64,000 bases of DNA from positions 806,001 to 870,000 of the forward strand of contig NZ_JOOE01000001.1 of NCBI RefSeq assembly GCF_000712135.1. The letters run 5' to 3'. The translations under genes were made by a program, and so were the position numbers. The notes under the pieces were generated by a model. The model saw only the letters and a program-made list of their open reading frames with translations, searched no databases and was not told the DNA's origin. Origin of the DNA: Sphingomonas sp. UNC305MFCol5.2. Lineage in GTDB: Bacteria > Pseudomonadota > Alphaproteobacteria > Sphingomonadales > Sphingomonadaceae. Shown here piece by piece: positions 7,172-16,379 of the stretch (positions are counted from its first letter, which is position 1; every line of letters begins with the position of its first letter).

Positions 7172-8382
7172 GGCACGAAGCCGACATCGTCGTGATCGGT
7201 GGCGGCGCGGCCGGAGCCGGGGCGATGCGCACGCTCGCAGATGCCGGCAGGGACGTGCTGCTGCTCGAAGCCGGCGATCGGCTCGGCGGGCGTGCGCATA
7301 CGGTGCATGTCGCCGGCCTGCCGCTCGATCTCGGCGCGGGCTGGCTGCATTCGGCGCCCAAAAACCCGTGGGTCGCCATCGCCGAGGCGCGCGGCTTCAC
7401 CGTCGATCGCTCGCGCCCGCGCTGGGGCGAGCAATGGCGCGCATTGGGGTTCTCGCCCGAGGAGCAGAATGCGGCGTGGAGCGCATTCGCTGCCTTCATG
7501 GAGGCGATGCGGACTCCGCCGTCGAGCGACCGCGCCACCGACCTGATCCCGGTCGACAGCGAATGGTCGCCTTATCTCGACGCGCTGTCGGGGTTCATCA
7601 ACGGCGTACCGATGCGGGAGATGTCGGTCACCGACTGGCTCGCTTATGACGAGGCGTCGGTCAACACCGACTGGCGCGTGGCGGAGGGCTATGGCGCGCT
7701 CGTCGCCTCGCACGCGGCGGGACTGCCGATAGCGCTCGCCACACCGGTCACTGGAATAGACGGGTCGGGCAAACAGCTTCGCATCGAGACGCCGCGCGGC
7801 GCGATCGGGGCGAATGCCGCGATCGTCACGGTCTCAACCAACGTCCTCGCCAGCGGCGCGATCCGGTTGCCCGGCCATGACGCGATCCTCCACGCCGCGT
7901 CCGAACTCCCGCTCGGCCTCGCCGACAAGCTCTTCTTCACGCTCGACGACGGCGAGGAAATCGACGCGAACGCGCACCTGCTCGGCAATCCGCGCAGCGC
8001 GACCACCGGCACCTACACGCTGCGCGCCTTTGGCCGCCCGGTGGTCGAATGCATGCTCGGCGGCGAAGGCGCGCGGGCGCTGGAGAGGGAAGGCCTCGAT
8101 GGCGCCGCGGCGTTCGCGCTGGGCGAGCTCTGCGGGTTACTCGGCAGCAACTGGCGCAGGAAACTGCGCTTCGTCGCGGGCTCGGCCTGGGGCCGCGCCG
8201 ATCATATCCTCGGCGGCTACAGCCATGCGCTGCCGGGCAAGGCCGATGCGCGCCATGTCCTCTCCACGCCGATCGATCCGCGGATCCGTTTCGCCGGCGA
8301 GGCGTGTTCGCACGGCGAATTCTCGACGGTCCACGGCGCCTACAATACCGGCGTCGCCGCCGCGCAGGCGTTGCTCGGCTAG
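7168..8382 (+). CDS. FAD-dependent amine oxidase family protein
   Basis: 404 residues. FAD-binding GxGxxG-type motif VVIGGGAAGAGAMRTLADAG at the N terminus, followed by LLLEAGDRLGGRAHT, the substrate-domain segment LDLGAGWLHS, and a C-terminal FAD loop RIRFAGEACSHGEFSTVHGAYNTG, typical of monoamine oxidase/polyamine oxidase relatives. It oxidises an amine or similar substrate using O2; the substrate is not predictable here. The GTG start at 7168 overlaps the upstream stop. The gene ends in CTAG (8379-8382), a palindrome that is also the stop of the opposite monooxygenase gene, so the two converge with a shared four-base stop. Confidence 0.85.
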   Translation: MRHEADIVVIGGGAAGAGAMRTLADAGRDVLLLEAGDRLGGRAHTVHVAGLPLDLGAGWLHSAPKNPWVAIAEARGFTVDRSRPRWGEQWRALGFSPEEQNAAWSAFAAFMEAMRTPPSSDRATDLIPVDSEWSPYLDALSGFINGVPMREMSVTDWLAYDEASVNTDWRVAEGYGALVASHAAGLPIALATPVTGIDGSGKQLRIETPRGAIGANAAIVTVSTNVLASGAIRLPGHDAILHAASELPLGLADKLFFTLDDGEEIDANAHLLGNPRSATTGTYTLRAFGRPVVECMLGGEGARALEREGLDGAAAFALGELCGLLGSNWRRKLRFVAGSAWGRADHILGGYSHALPGKADARHVLSTPIDPRIRFAGEACSHGEFSTVHGAYNTGVAAAQALLG

Positions 8383-9842
8383 GCGGCGCGGCGGCCCGCG
8401 AGCACGGGATTGGAGAATTCCATCTCCTGATCGATCCCGCCGAACTTCAGCGCCATCACGTCGAGCGTGTAGTTCTGGTGCAGCCGCCACGGCGCCCGCT
8501 TGCCCTGGCGCGGCAGTTGCGGCGCGGCGCGCTGGACATAGCCCGACGTGAATTCGAGGAAAGGTATCGCCTCCACCGGTTCCTTCAGCCGCGGCGTGAC
8601 TTGCCGCATTCCGCGCTTCTTCATCGCGTTGAGCAGTCGGGTCACGTAATTGGCGGTCAGATCCGCCTTCAGCGTCCAGCTCGCATTGGTGTAGCCGAAC
8701 GAGATCGCGAAATTGGGCACGTCGGAAAACATCATGCCCTTGTAGGTCATGTGCTTCGCCGGCTCGAACAGCGTGCCGTCGATCGTCACCGGCATGCCGC
8801 CGAGCAGCTGGATCTCGAGCCCCGTCGCGGTGACGACGAGGTCCGCCTCCAGCTCTTCGCCCGAGGCCAGCCGAACGCCGTTCGCAGTGAAGCGGTCGAT
8901 CGTATCGGTGACGACGCTCGCTTTGCCCTCACGCAGCGACGCGAACAGGTCGGCATCGGGAACGAGGCAGAGCCGCTGGTCCCAGGGATTGTAGCGCGGG
9001 GTGAAGTGCGTATCGACGTCGTGCCCGGGCAATTCCTGCCGCACCATGTCGACGAGCGCCTTCTTCGCCTTGTCCGGATGCTTGCGCATCGCCCGGAAGA
9101 AATATTGCTGGAGGAGCACGTTCTTCCAGCGGGTGATGCCGTAAGCGGCCCGGGCGGGAAGCTTGCTTCGCAGCCAGTTGGCGACTTTATCCTCGGATGG
9201 GCGCGCGACGATATAGGTGGGCGAGCGCTGGAGCATCGTCACGTGCGCGGCCTGCTTCGCCAGCTCGGGCACCAAAGTCACCGCGGTCGCGCCGCTGCCG
9301 ATCACGACGATGCGCTTGCCGGCATAGTCCACATCGTCGGCCCAGAATTGCGGGTGGATGATCCGTCCCTTGAAATCCGCGAACCCAGCAAAATCGGGCG
9401 TATAGCCCTGCGCGTAATTGTAATAACCCGTGGCCATGAACAGGAAGGCGCAGGTGAAGGTAACTTCGGCGCCGTCGACGTCCGCGACCACGGTCCATAG
9501 CGCCTCGTCGCTCGACCAGTCGGCGCGCCTGACGCGGTGGCGGTAACGGATGTGCCGGTCCACGCCGTATTCGCGCGCCGTCTCGTCGAGATAGCGCAAG
9601 ATCGAGGGGCCGTCGGCGATCGCCTTCGCATCGGTCCACGGTTTGAACGAGAAACCCAGCGTGTACATGTCCGAATCCGAGCGGATGCCGGGATAGCGGA
9701 ACAGGTCCCACGTCCCGCCCAACCGATCGCGTCCTTCGAGGATCACATAGCTGCGATCGGGGCTGTTGGCCTGCAGGTGATACCCCGCGCCGATGCCGGA
9801 TATCCCGGCCCCCACCACCACGACGTCGAAATGTTCGGTCAT
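8379..9842 (-). CDS. Flavin-containing (Baeyer-Villiger type) monooxygenase
   Basis: 487 residues. N-terminal FAD motif VVVVGAGISGIGAGYHL, the GGTWDLFRYPGIRSDSDMYT segment of class B flavoprotein monooxygenases, the FKGRIIHPQFW fingerprint (FxGxxxHxxxW) and the NADPH-binding VVIGSGATAVTL, then VTATGLEIQLLGG. It inserts one oxygen from O2 into ketones or related substrates with NADPH; the actual substrate is unknown. It stands alone on the reverse strand. A perfect TetR-like palindrome lies 17 bases upstream of the ATG (9860-9875), suggesting repression by a regulator located elsewhere. Confidence 0.88.
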   Translation of the reverse strand: MTEHFDVVVVGAGISGIGAGYHLQANSPDRSYVILEGRDRLGGTWDLFRYPGIRSDSDMYTLGFSFKPWTDAKAIADGPSILRYLDETAREYGVDRHIRYRHRVRRADWSSDEALWTVVADVDGAEVTFTCAFLFMATGYYNYAQGYTPDFAGFADFKGRIIHPQFWADDVDYAGKRIVVIGSGATAVTLVPELAKQAAHVTMLQRSPTYIVARPSEDKVANWLRSKLPARAAYGITRWKNVLLQQYFFRAMRKHPDKAKKALVDMVRQELPGHDVDTHFTPRYNPWDQRLCLVPDADLFASLREGKASVVTDTIDRFTANGVRLASGEELEADLVVTATGLEIQLLGGMPVTIDGTLFEPAKHMTYKGMMFSDVPNFAISFGYTNASWTLKADLTANYVTRLLNAMKKRGMRQVTPRLKEPVEAIPFLEFTSGYVQRAAPQLPRQGKRAPWRLHQNYTLDVMALKFGGIDQEMEFSNPVLAGRRAA

Positions 9843-9859
9843 TCGCCTCTCCCGGGCTG

Positions 9860-9875
9860 CTTACAGCACTGTAAG
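9860..9875. promoter_or_regulatory. Candidate TetR-type operator upstream of the monooxygenase
   Basis: CTTACAG-CA-CTGTAAG is a perfect palindrome with 7-base half-sites, just upstream of the monooxygenase start at 9842. The TTACA...TGTAA form is typical of many TetR-family sites. No TetR gene is in the window. Confidence 0.5.
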
Positions 9876-9891
9876 TAACCCGGGGGTAGCG

Positions 9892-12800
9892 TCAATAGTC
9901 GCGCGAGTAGCGCAGGCTGACGCTCGAGCCGCCGAACGAGGCGGTCTGCGAGAGCAGGCTCAGCGAACGGGTGAGCGCGATCTCGAGCTGGGTGGCAGTG
10001 AAGCCGCGGGCATCGGTGATGATCTCGATGTAGATGTCTCTGGTGATGTACTTGCCCGCCGCGAGCGAAGTGCCACGCCCGCTGGTATCATCGGCGCCGA
10101 GGACGCGCAGCCGATCAATCCCCGTCGCCGAGCGGAGCTTGCCGAGCGGATTGAGCCCGCCGCCCGAGCCGCTGAGCGAATTGACCGCCGCGGCGAGCTG
10201 GATCGCCTCGGTCGCGGAGAGATTGGTCACATTGGTGCCGAAGAACAGCCGCGACAGCACTTCTTCCTGCGGCAGGCTGGGCGAGGAAGTGAAGGCGATC
10301 CGCGGCTGCTGCGCGGTGCCCGAGATGTCGATGATCGCGGTGATCCCCTCGGCGGTGGTGCTCGCCTCGACATCGATGCTGGGGTTGAAGAGCTGCGCGC
10401 CCTGGAAGCGGATATTGCCGCGCGTCACCTCGAACCGGCGGCTGGCGAAGCTGTAGGTGCCGCGGACGATCTCCATCGTTCCGCGAATCTCGGGTGCCGC
10501 GGTGGTGCCGCGCACGAAGACCCGTGCGCTCCATTCGGATTCGAGGCCCATGCCCGATACGAACAGGCGGTTGTCGGCGACGAGGCGCAAGTCGAGATCG
10601 AAGACGTTGCCCGCCCGGACAGGCGTGGCGGGCCTGACCGGACCGTTCGCGACCAGCTCGCTGCGCCGCCGGATCCCGGTCAGTTCGGGAATTTCGGCCG
10701 CGCCCTGACGGATGATCTCGTAACGCGCTTCGGGAATTTCCAGCCGCCCCTCGATCTTGGCGACCTGCGCGTTCCTGGTGATGGTGATGCGCCCCGTCGC
10801 GGTCGCCCCCAACGCATCGCTCTTGGCGAGTTGGGCGTTCTTGAAGTCTGCGGTCAGGCTCATCGGATAGCCGTTGGCCGCGGAGAGGCCGATGCGGCCC
10901 TGCGCGGTGACTGTCCCCTCGCCCGCGCGCCCGTTGGCTTCGTCAAGGATCAGCTCGTCGTCGGAGAAGCGGCCGACAATCCGCATGTTGGTGATCCGTG
11001 TGCCGTAAGTCTCGTTGCCATAGGCCAGATTCTCGCCGCGCACGACGCCGGTGAGATCCGGTTCGTGTACCCGTCCCGAGAAGTCAGCAGCGATGCCGAT
11101 CGAGCCCGTCAGATGCTGGTTGCTGAGCCCCGCCAGCGAGAAGGGCACAGCCGCCGGGCCGTTATAGCGAATCCCGCCTGAGAGCGGCGCACCCATCAGT
11201 CGCTCGGTCCAGCTGCCGGCACCCGGCCCCAGCGGCCGTAGCGTGGCGACGACTCGGCCGATCGTCGTGGTCCCACGCTTGATCAGCGCGCGCGCATCGC
11301 CGCCATCGGGAAGCAATTTTGCGACGAGGCTGACATCGACCGGCGTCGATACGGTGGCAAGGCTCGAACGGGTGAAATCGTCGATCTCGAGCCGCGCATC
11401 GGCATTCGGGAACGCATCGGGCCTGGCCTGGGCGAAGTCGAGGCTTCCCGTCGCCGTCCCGCCCAGGCCGATGCCGGGCATGAATCCATTGACGAAAGCC
11501 AGGTCGAGCTTGTCGAGCCGCGCCTGGAGCGCAAGGCCGTCGCCATAAGTGCCGGCCAGCCGCAGGCTGCCCTGATCGAAATCGACCTGCGTCGGCAGCA
11601 GCCGATAGGTATCACCCGCAATAGCGACACGCGCGGGATTTACGGTGTGGAACCGGATGCCGCTCCCCTGCCCCTGCAGGGCCACCAGCCATTGCTGGGG
11701 CGAGAGCCGGGCGTTGGCCGCGATCTGGAAGGGAACACCGGAGGATCCGGTCGCGACTGCCTGCGCCGTGCCGCTGCCGCCCTGATAGTTCACCTTGGCA
11801 CGCGCGGTCTTGAGGACGAACTGGCCGCTGCGGAGATTTGCGACCTGAACGTCAGCGACGATCTGCGGTGTTTCGGTCAATACGACATTGGCGGAGATCA
11901 GCGCCCGCCCGATGGTGAGCTCGGCATTGCCGGGAATCACTGCGTTGAGCGCGCGCGCCTCGATCTGCGCCGCCTGGTACCGGCCCTGCGCGGCGAGCTG
12001 GGCATTGCCGGTTACGCCCGAGCCCTGGAAGCGCAACTGGCCTGAAAAAGGTCCCGCCGCCGTCTGCTGGACGTTACCGGTGATATCCATGCCGGCGAAG
12101 CGCGCGCTCTCGATGTCGATGGCGAGCGTCCGCCCGTTGCGGACCAGGACATTGGCATTGAACGGACCGTAATTGGTGCCGCCGCTCGCGATGACTGCAT
12201 ATGCATTGCCGCGGCCGCGTATCCGCGCCTCGAGATCGACCAGCCCGACGCCCAGCCCCGGCTTCTTCGCGCGCAACAGAATCAGTGGCGCATTGAGCGT
12301 GCCGGACACGCGCGCGCTCAAAGGACCATAAGCGTTGGAGACACCGTCGGCGTTGATCAGGATCGGTCCGGCCGGATCATAGCGTCCCGATCCGCGCAGG
12401 ATCCGGAACTGCGGCGCGCGCATGCGGATGTCCTCGACCGCGATCACTCCCGTGGGTCCGAGCGTGACACGCGCCGAGGCGACCGCATTGCCGCCGAGGA
12501 AATTGCGCACGCCGGAATTGGTGAGCCGCCGCGTTTCGGCAGCGACATGCCCGCGAATGCCCCAGCCGCCGTCACGCGCCGCGAAGAGCTCGGCGTCGGT
12601 CTTGAGATCGACGATCCCGACGCCGTTGACCGCATAATTGTTGATCCGGCCCTTGATGGCGCCGGTGTAGCGGCCCTTGCCCATGTCGGCGGCGATGATC
12701 GCAGTCGCATCGACGCGATCCGAGCGCAGGCGCAGATTGTCCGACAGGATCTGGTCGCCCGAGATGGCGAGGTCTCCCGCGACGGACAGGTTGGTCACCA

Positions 12801-14130
12801 ATCCGCCAACCGCCGCGTTGAGGCCGGACACTCGCGCGGCGCGCGCGCGCACCGGAACGAGGATGCGATCGGCGTCGACGCGCGCTTTGCCCTCGGCATA
12901 AAGCCCTTCGACCACGGTCTCGCCGAAGCCGAGCGCCGCCGCGGTGATCTTGTAGTCGACCACCGGCCGGTTGAACGGCCCGTCCAGCGCCAGCGCGGCG
13001 CGCACCGATCGGCCGCGCAGATTGGGCGCGATCGCCCCGGGCGTGAGCAGCATCGCATCGACGTTGAGGTTGCCGAAGCGATTGTGGCCGAGATCGACCA
13101 GCCCCTTCGCCTCGACCGACAAGGCGCTCGATCGCAGCTTGAGCACTCCGTTCGCGGTGCGATCGGCCCAGACCGCGTCGAGCGCCACGTCGAGCCGCGG
13201 CGATGCCAGCCGCTCGACTGGACCCTGCATGTACACGCCCGGCCAGGTCGGCCCACGAAGCTGGAAGCGCCCGTTCTGCGCAGCGACCGTCAAGTCAGCG
13301 ATCTTCTGCCCGCCCAGCGCCCCGGCGGCCTGCCCGCGCCAGTTCCGCCAGCTCCCGCGCCCGCCCAGATTGAACGTCAACGGCCGGTCCAGCCCGGCCA
13401 GGCCGGTGATGAAGCCCTTCACCGGCGCATTCATGCGCATGTCGATGTCGAGCTTGTTCTGCTCGGGCACCGCGTCGAGCCTGAGCGCGACCGTGTCGCC
13501 GCCCGCCACGCCCGGAGCGGCGATGGTCGCGGCGTCGGCAACGATCTGCGCACGGCCGCCGCTGATGTGTGCGCTGCCGCGCAGGCGCCCGAGATGGCGT
13601 TGCCCGCTGACCGCGGGATCGATGTCGATCCGGGCGACGTCCAGCTTCGCGATATCGATGTCGAGATCGGGCAGCAAAGGCGCCTTGGGATCGGTCGAGG
13701 GCTTGAGCGCGGGCATCCGCAGCAGCCGCACCTCGGGACTGGTAAGGCTGCGGATGTCGACATGATCGCGTAGATAGGCGAACGGCCGCCAGTCGACGGC
13801 GATCTGGGGCGAAGTGGCGAACACGCCTCTGGTGTCGCGGACCTGGACGTCGCGCAGGACCATCGCGCCGAAGAGAGATCCCTCGATCCGTCCGATCCGG
13901 AAGTTGAGCCCCGAGGCGAGTTCGAGCCGGTTGATCTGCCTGGTGACGAAGTCGCGCCCGGGCTGGGTGTTGATCCCGATGACGAGCACGCCCAGCGCCA
14001 GCACCACCACCCCGAGCGCGATCGCTCCCCATTTGACGACGCGTTGCCACGCCGGCCGGCGTTCCACGATCCGCTCGACCGGCGCCTCGGCCGTGTCGGG
14101 ATCGGGGACCTCGGGCGGTTCGGTCGCCAT
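9892..14130 (-). CDS. tamB: Translocation and assembly module inner-membrane protein TamB
   Basis: 1412 residues, the usual size. One N-terminal membrane anchor (WGAIALGVVVLALGVLVIGI, residues ~34-53), then a very long beta-rich AsmA/DUF490-type body with recurrent NGR/G-rich strands, and the C-terminal TamB (DUF490) domain, with LDLRLVADNRLFVSGMGLESEW and IRGTMEIVRGTYSFASRRFEVTRGNIRF, ending SVSLRYSRDY. It spans the periplasm as a groove-like bridge and works with TamA in outer-membrane protein insertion and phospholipid transport. The start overlaps the tamA stop by one base (TGATG), so the two are co-translated. Confidence 0.92.
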   Translation of the reverse strand: MATEPPEVPDPDTAEAPVERIVERRPAWQRVVKWGAIALGVVVLALGVLVIGINTQPGRDFVTRQINRLELASGLNFRIGRIEGSLFGAMVLRDVQVRDTRGVFATSPQIAVDWRPFAYLRDHVDIRSLTSPEVRLLRMPALKPSTDPKAPLLPDLDIDIAKLDVARIDIDPAVSGQRHLGRLRGSAHISGGRAQIVADAATIAAPGVAGGDTVALRLDAVPEQNKLDIDMRMNAPVKGFITGLAGLDRPLTFNLGGRGSWRNWRGQAAGALGGQKIADLTVAAQNGRFQLRGPTWPGVYMQGPVERLASPRLDVALDAVWADRTANGVLKLRSSALSVEAKGLVDLGHNRFGNLNVDAMLLTPGAIAPNLRGRSVRAALALDGPFNRPVVDYKITAAALGFGETVVEGLYAEGKARVDADRILVPVRARAARVSGLNAAVGGLVTNLSVAGDLAISGDQILSDNLRLRSDRVDATAIIAADMGKGRYTGAIKGRINNYAVNGVGIVDLKTDAELFAARDGGWGIRGHVAAETRRLTNSGVRNFLGGNAVASARVTLGPTGVIAVEDIRMRAPQFRILRGSGRYDPAGPILINADGVSNAYGPLSARVSGTLNAPLILLRAKKPGLGVGLVDLEARIRGRGNAYAVIASGGTNYGPFNANVLVRNGRTLAIDIESARFAGMDITGNVQQTAAGPFSGQLRFQGSGVTGNAQLAAQGRYQAAQIEARALNAVIPGNAELTIGRALISANVVLTETPQIVADVQVANLRSGQFVLKTARAKVNYQGGSGTAQAVATGSSGVPFQIAANARLSPQQWLVALQGQGSGIRFHTVNPARVAIAGDTYRLLPTQVDFDQGSLRLAGTYGDGLALQARLDKLDLAFVNGFMPGIGLGGTATGSLDFAQARPDAFPNADARLEIDDFTRSSLATVSTPVDVSLVAKLLPDGGDARALIKRGTTTIGRVVATLRPLGPGAGSWTERLMGAPLSGGIRYNGPAAVPFSLAGLSNQHLTGSIGIAADFSGRVHEPDLTGVVRGENLAYGNETYGTRITNMRIVGRFSDDELILDEANGRAGEGTVTAQGRIGLSAANGYPMSLTADFKNAQLAKSDALGATATGRITITRNAQVAKIEGRLEIPEARYEIIRQGAAEIPELTGIRRRSELVANGPVRPATPVRAGNVFDLDLRLVADNRLFVSGMGLESEWSARVFVRGTTAAPEIRGTMEIVRGTYSFASRRFEVTRGNIRFQGAQLFNPSIDVEASTTAEGITAIIDISGTAQQPRIAFTSSPSLPQEEVLSRLFFGTNVTNLSATEAIQLAAAVNSLSGSGGGLNPLGKLRSATGIDRLRVLGADDTSGRGTSLAAGKYITRDIYIEIITDARGFTATQLEIALTRSLSLLSQTASFGGSSVSLRYSRDY

Positions 14131-16274
14131 CAGAAGGCCTGTCCGATCGAGATGTAGAGCGCGATCTTCGATTCGCCCGGCTTGCGGTTGATCGGCGTCG
14201 CCACGTCGACGCGCAACGGTCCGAAATTGGTGTAGACCCGCCCGCCGATGCCGGCGCCGAAGCGCATGTTCTGCAGCGTCGGATAGAGCCCTTCATAGAC
14301 CTGCCCGGCATCGATGAAGGGCACGATCCCGTAATTGCCGAAGCGATAGCGTGCCTCGAGCGCGAATTCGTTGAGGCTGCGCCCGCCCACCGGCCGGCCG
14401 TCGGGCGAGCGCGGGCCGAGTTCCTGATAGCCGAAGCCGCGCACCGATCCGCCGCCGCCGGCATAATAACGCCGCGACGGTGGCAGATCGTTGCGCGCGA
14501 TTCCCGGTATCGAGCCGACGCGCGCGCGCGCCGCGACGACGATGCTCGACGAAACCGGCCGGTAGACCGTGCCCTCCAGCATCAGCCGCGCATAGGGCCG
14601 CGCCGCGCCGCGCACCGATGTCTCGGGGCTGACATTGGCCTTGAGGCGGAAACCGCGCGTGGGGTTGAGCAGATTGTCCGACGCGTCATAGCCGACAAAG
14701 GTCGGCAACGCGGCGATCAGCCAGGTACCGCGATCGCGCGCGGCCTTATTGTAATTATACTGGTCCTCGTTCGAGCCGACGAGTTCGCCGCCATAGAAAT
14801 AGGTCCAGCGCTTCTGCCAGATCGGCGTCGAATCGCGTGACCAGCGCACCGCGACCGATCCGGTGTAGGATTCGAACGCGGCATAATCCAAATGGTTGAT
14901 CCCCGCCTGGATCTGGAAGGTCCGGTCGCGCAGGCCCGCGTTCGAACGGCGGAAAGTGCCGGTAAGCCCCTGTTCCTGCGTCCCCGCCACTGCGCTGGCG
15001 ATCAGCGCGCCTTCGGGCGGGAACAGGTTGCGGTGAGTCCATGTCCCCTCCGCGCGAAGGCCCTGGCCGGTGCTGTAGCCTATTTCAGCGGCGAGCGTGC
15101 GCGGACGCCCCGCATTCTGCCGCACCTGCAAATTCACTATTTCCGTGCCGTCCGGCCCCGGCTTGCCGGTCTTCACCGGCTCGACCGACACCACCGAGAA
15201 CAGGCTGGTCGCGATCAGCGCGTCGCGCAGATCGTCGACCTGGCGGCTGTCATAGATCTTGCCCGGCTTGTAGCGCCGCAGGATGTTGATGTGCTCCACA
15301 TCGAACACCGGGCGCCGTCCCGTGGTGACGATCTCGCCGAACACGGCGCGGGGCCCCAGATCGACCGGCAACGTATAATCGCCGCGATGCGTCTCCTCAT
15401 CGAGCAGGATGTCGCGGTCGCCGAGCTTGACGAAGGGATAGCCCTGCTGCGGCAGCCTCAGGCTCACATTCGCCTCCGCACCCTGCACGCGCTCCGCCTG
15501 GATCGGATCGCCGGGATTGAGGTTGAGCTCGCGGTCGAGCAGCCCGGGGGGAACGGTGGGCCCGCTGACGATCTCGATGTTGTTCAGACGATAGAGTTCG
15601 CCGGGCGTCGCGGTGATCGTCGCGCGGACATTGCCCGAATTTTTGGGGTTCTGCTCGATCGTCGAGATCGCGGTTCCGTCATAATAGCCCAGCGACTTCA
15701 TCAGCCGCACCGCGAGCAGTTCGTCCTCCCGCGCTCGTGCCGCGACCATCGCGGCATTGGCGGCCTTGCCGTCGCCGTCCTCGAGCGCGGAAAGATCACG
15801 GAACCGGTCCTTGAGCCCGATCGCATCGAGCCCCTCGACTGCGGTCGTGTAGCGAATCGTAGTGACCTTCTCGTCGTCCAGGCCTTCGATCTTGACCGGT
15901 TCCACCTTGAACTCGGCGAGCGGCGTCAGCGGCTGGGCGAATTCGGGCGCCTCTGCGGCCGGCGGCGGAAAGCTCTCGATCTGATCGGTGACCGCACCCG
16001 GCGTCGGCTGCTGCACCGGCACGGGCTTGTTGAAGTCCTTCATCGGCTCGAGCGGCGCGTTGATGTCGTCGCTCAGCTTCGGCAGTGCCGCCTCGAATTC
16101 GGCGTCGGGGACGATCGTCCCATCCTGCGGCGTGGTCCCGGTGGTATCGCGCGGCGGCGAGACCGGCGCACCCTGCCCCGGCGTGGGATTGGCGATTTGC
16201 GCGCACGCCACGGCCGGCAGGAGCGCTGTCCCTGCCAGCGCGGCAACCCACACCGCTCTAACCCCTTTACGCAC
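14130..16274 (-). CDS. tamA: Outer-membrane assembly protein TamA (BamA/Omp85 family)
   Basis: Periplasmic POTRA modules (GELYRLNNIEIVSGPTVPPG; TLPVDLGPRAVFGEIVTTGR) precede a C-terminal 16-strand surface-antigen barrel with RRYYAGGGGSVRGFGYQELGP and the terminal strand IALYISIGQAF with its final Phe. It partners TamB. I place the start at the GTG 16272-16274: it has GAGGAGG just upstream and gives a clean signal peptide (RAVWVAALAGTALLPAVACAQ), 714 residues. The frame is open back to a TTG at 16370, which would add 32 basic residues and spoil the signal. The mature N terminus is rich in Pro and Thr. Confidence 0.88.
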   Translation of the reverse strand: MRKGVRAVWVAALAGTALLPAVACAQIANPTPGQGAPVSPPRDTTGTTPQDGTIVPDAEFEAALPKLSDDINAPLEPMKDFNKPVPVQQPTPGAVTDQIESFPPPAAEAPEFAQPLTPLAEFKVEPVKIEGLDDEKVTTIRYTTAVEGLDAIGLKDRFRDLSALEDGDGKAANAAMVAARAREDELLAVRLMKSLGYYDGTAISTIEQNPKNSGNVRATITATPGELYRLNNIEIVSGPTVPPGLLDRELNLNPGDPIQAERVQGAEANVSLRLPQQGYPFVKLGDRDILLDEETHRGDYTLPVDLGPRAVFGEIVTTGRRPVFDVEHINILRRYKPGKIYDSRQVDDLRDALIATSLFSVVSVEPVKTGKPGPDGTEIVNLQVRQNAGRPRTLAAEIGYSTGQGLRAEGTWTHRNLFPPEGALIASAVAGTQEQGLTGTFRRSNAGLRDRTFQIQAGINHLDYAAFESYTGSVAVRWSRDSTPIWQKRWTYFYGGELVGSNEDQYNYNKAARDRGTWLIAALPTFVGYDASDNLLNPTRGFRLKANVSPETSVRGAARPYARLMLEGTVYRPVSSSIVVAARARVGSIPGIARNDLPPSRRYYAGGGGSVRGFGYQELGPRSPDGRPVGGRSLNEFALEARYRFGNYGIVPFIDAGQVYEGLYPTLQNMRFGAGIGGRVYTNFGPLRVDVATPINRKPGESKIALYISIGQAF

Positions 16275-16379
16275 GCGCCTCCTCGGGAGCCGCGAACCCC
16301 GGCCCCTCTCTCTCGCCTCCGTAACGACCGATTGGGGCTTTGGCTCCCCCCAAGCGCGATTTGCGAGCAAATTCAGCGG

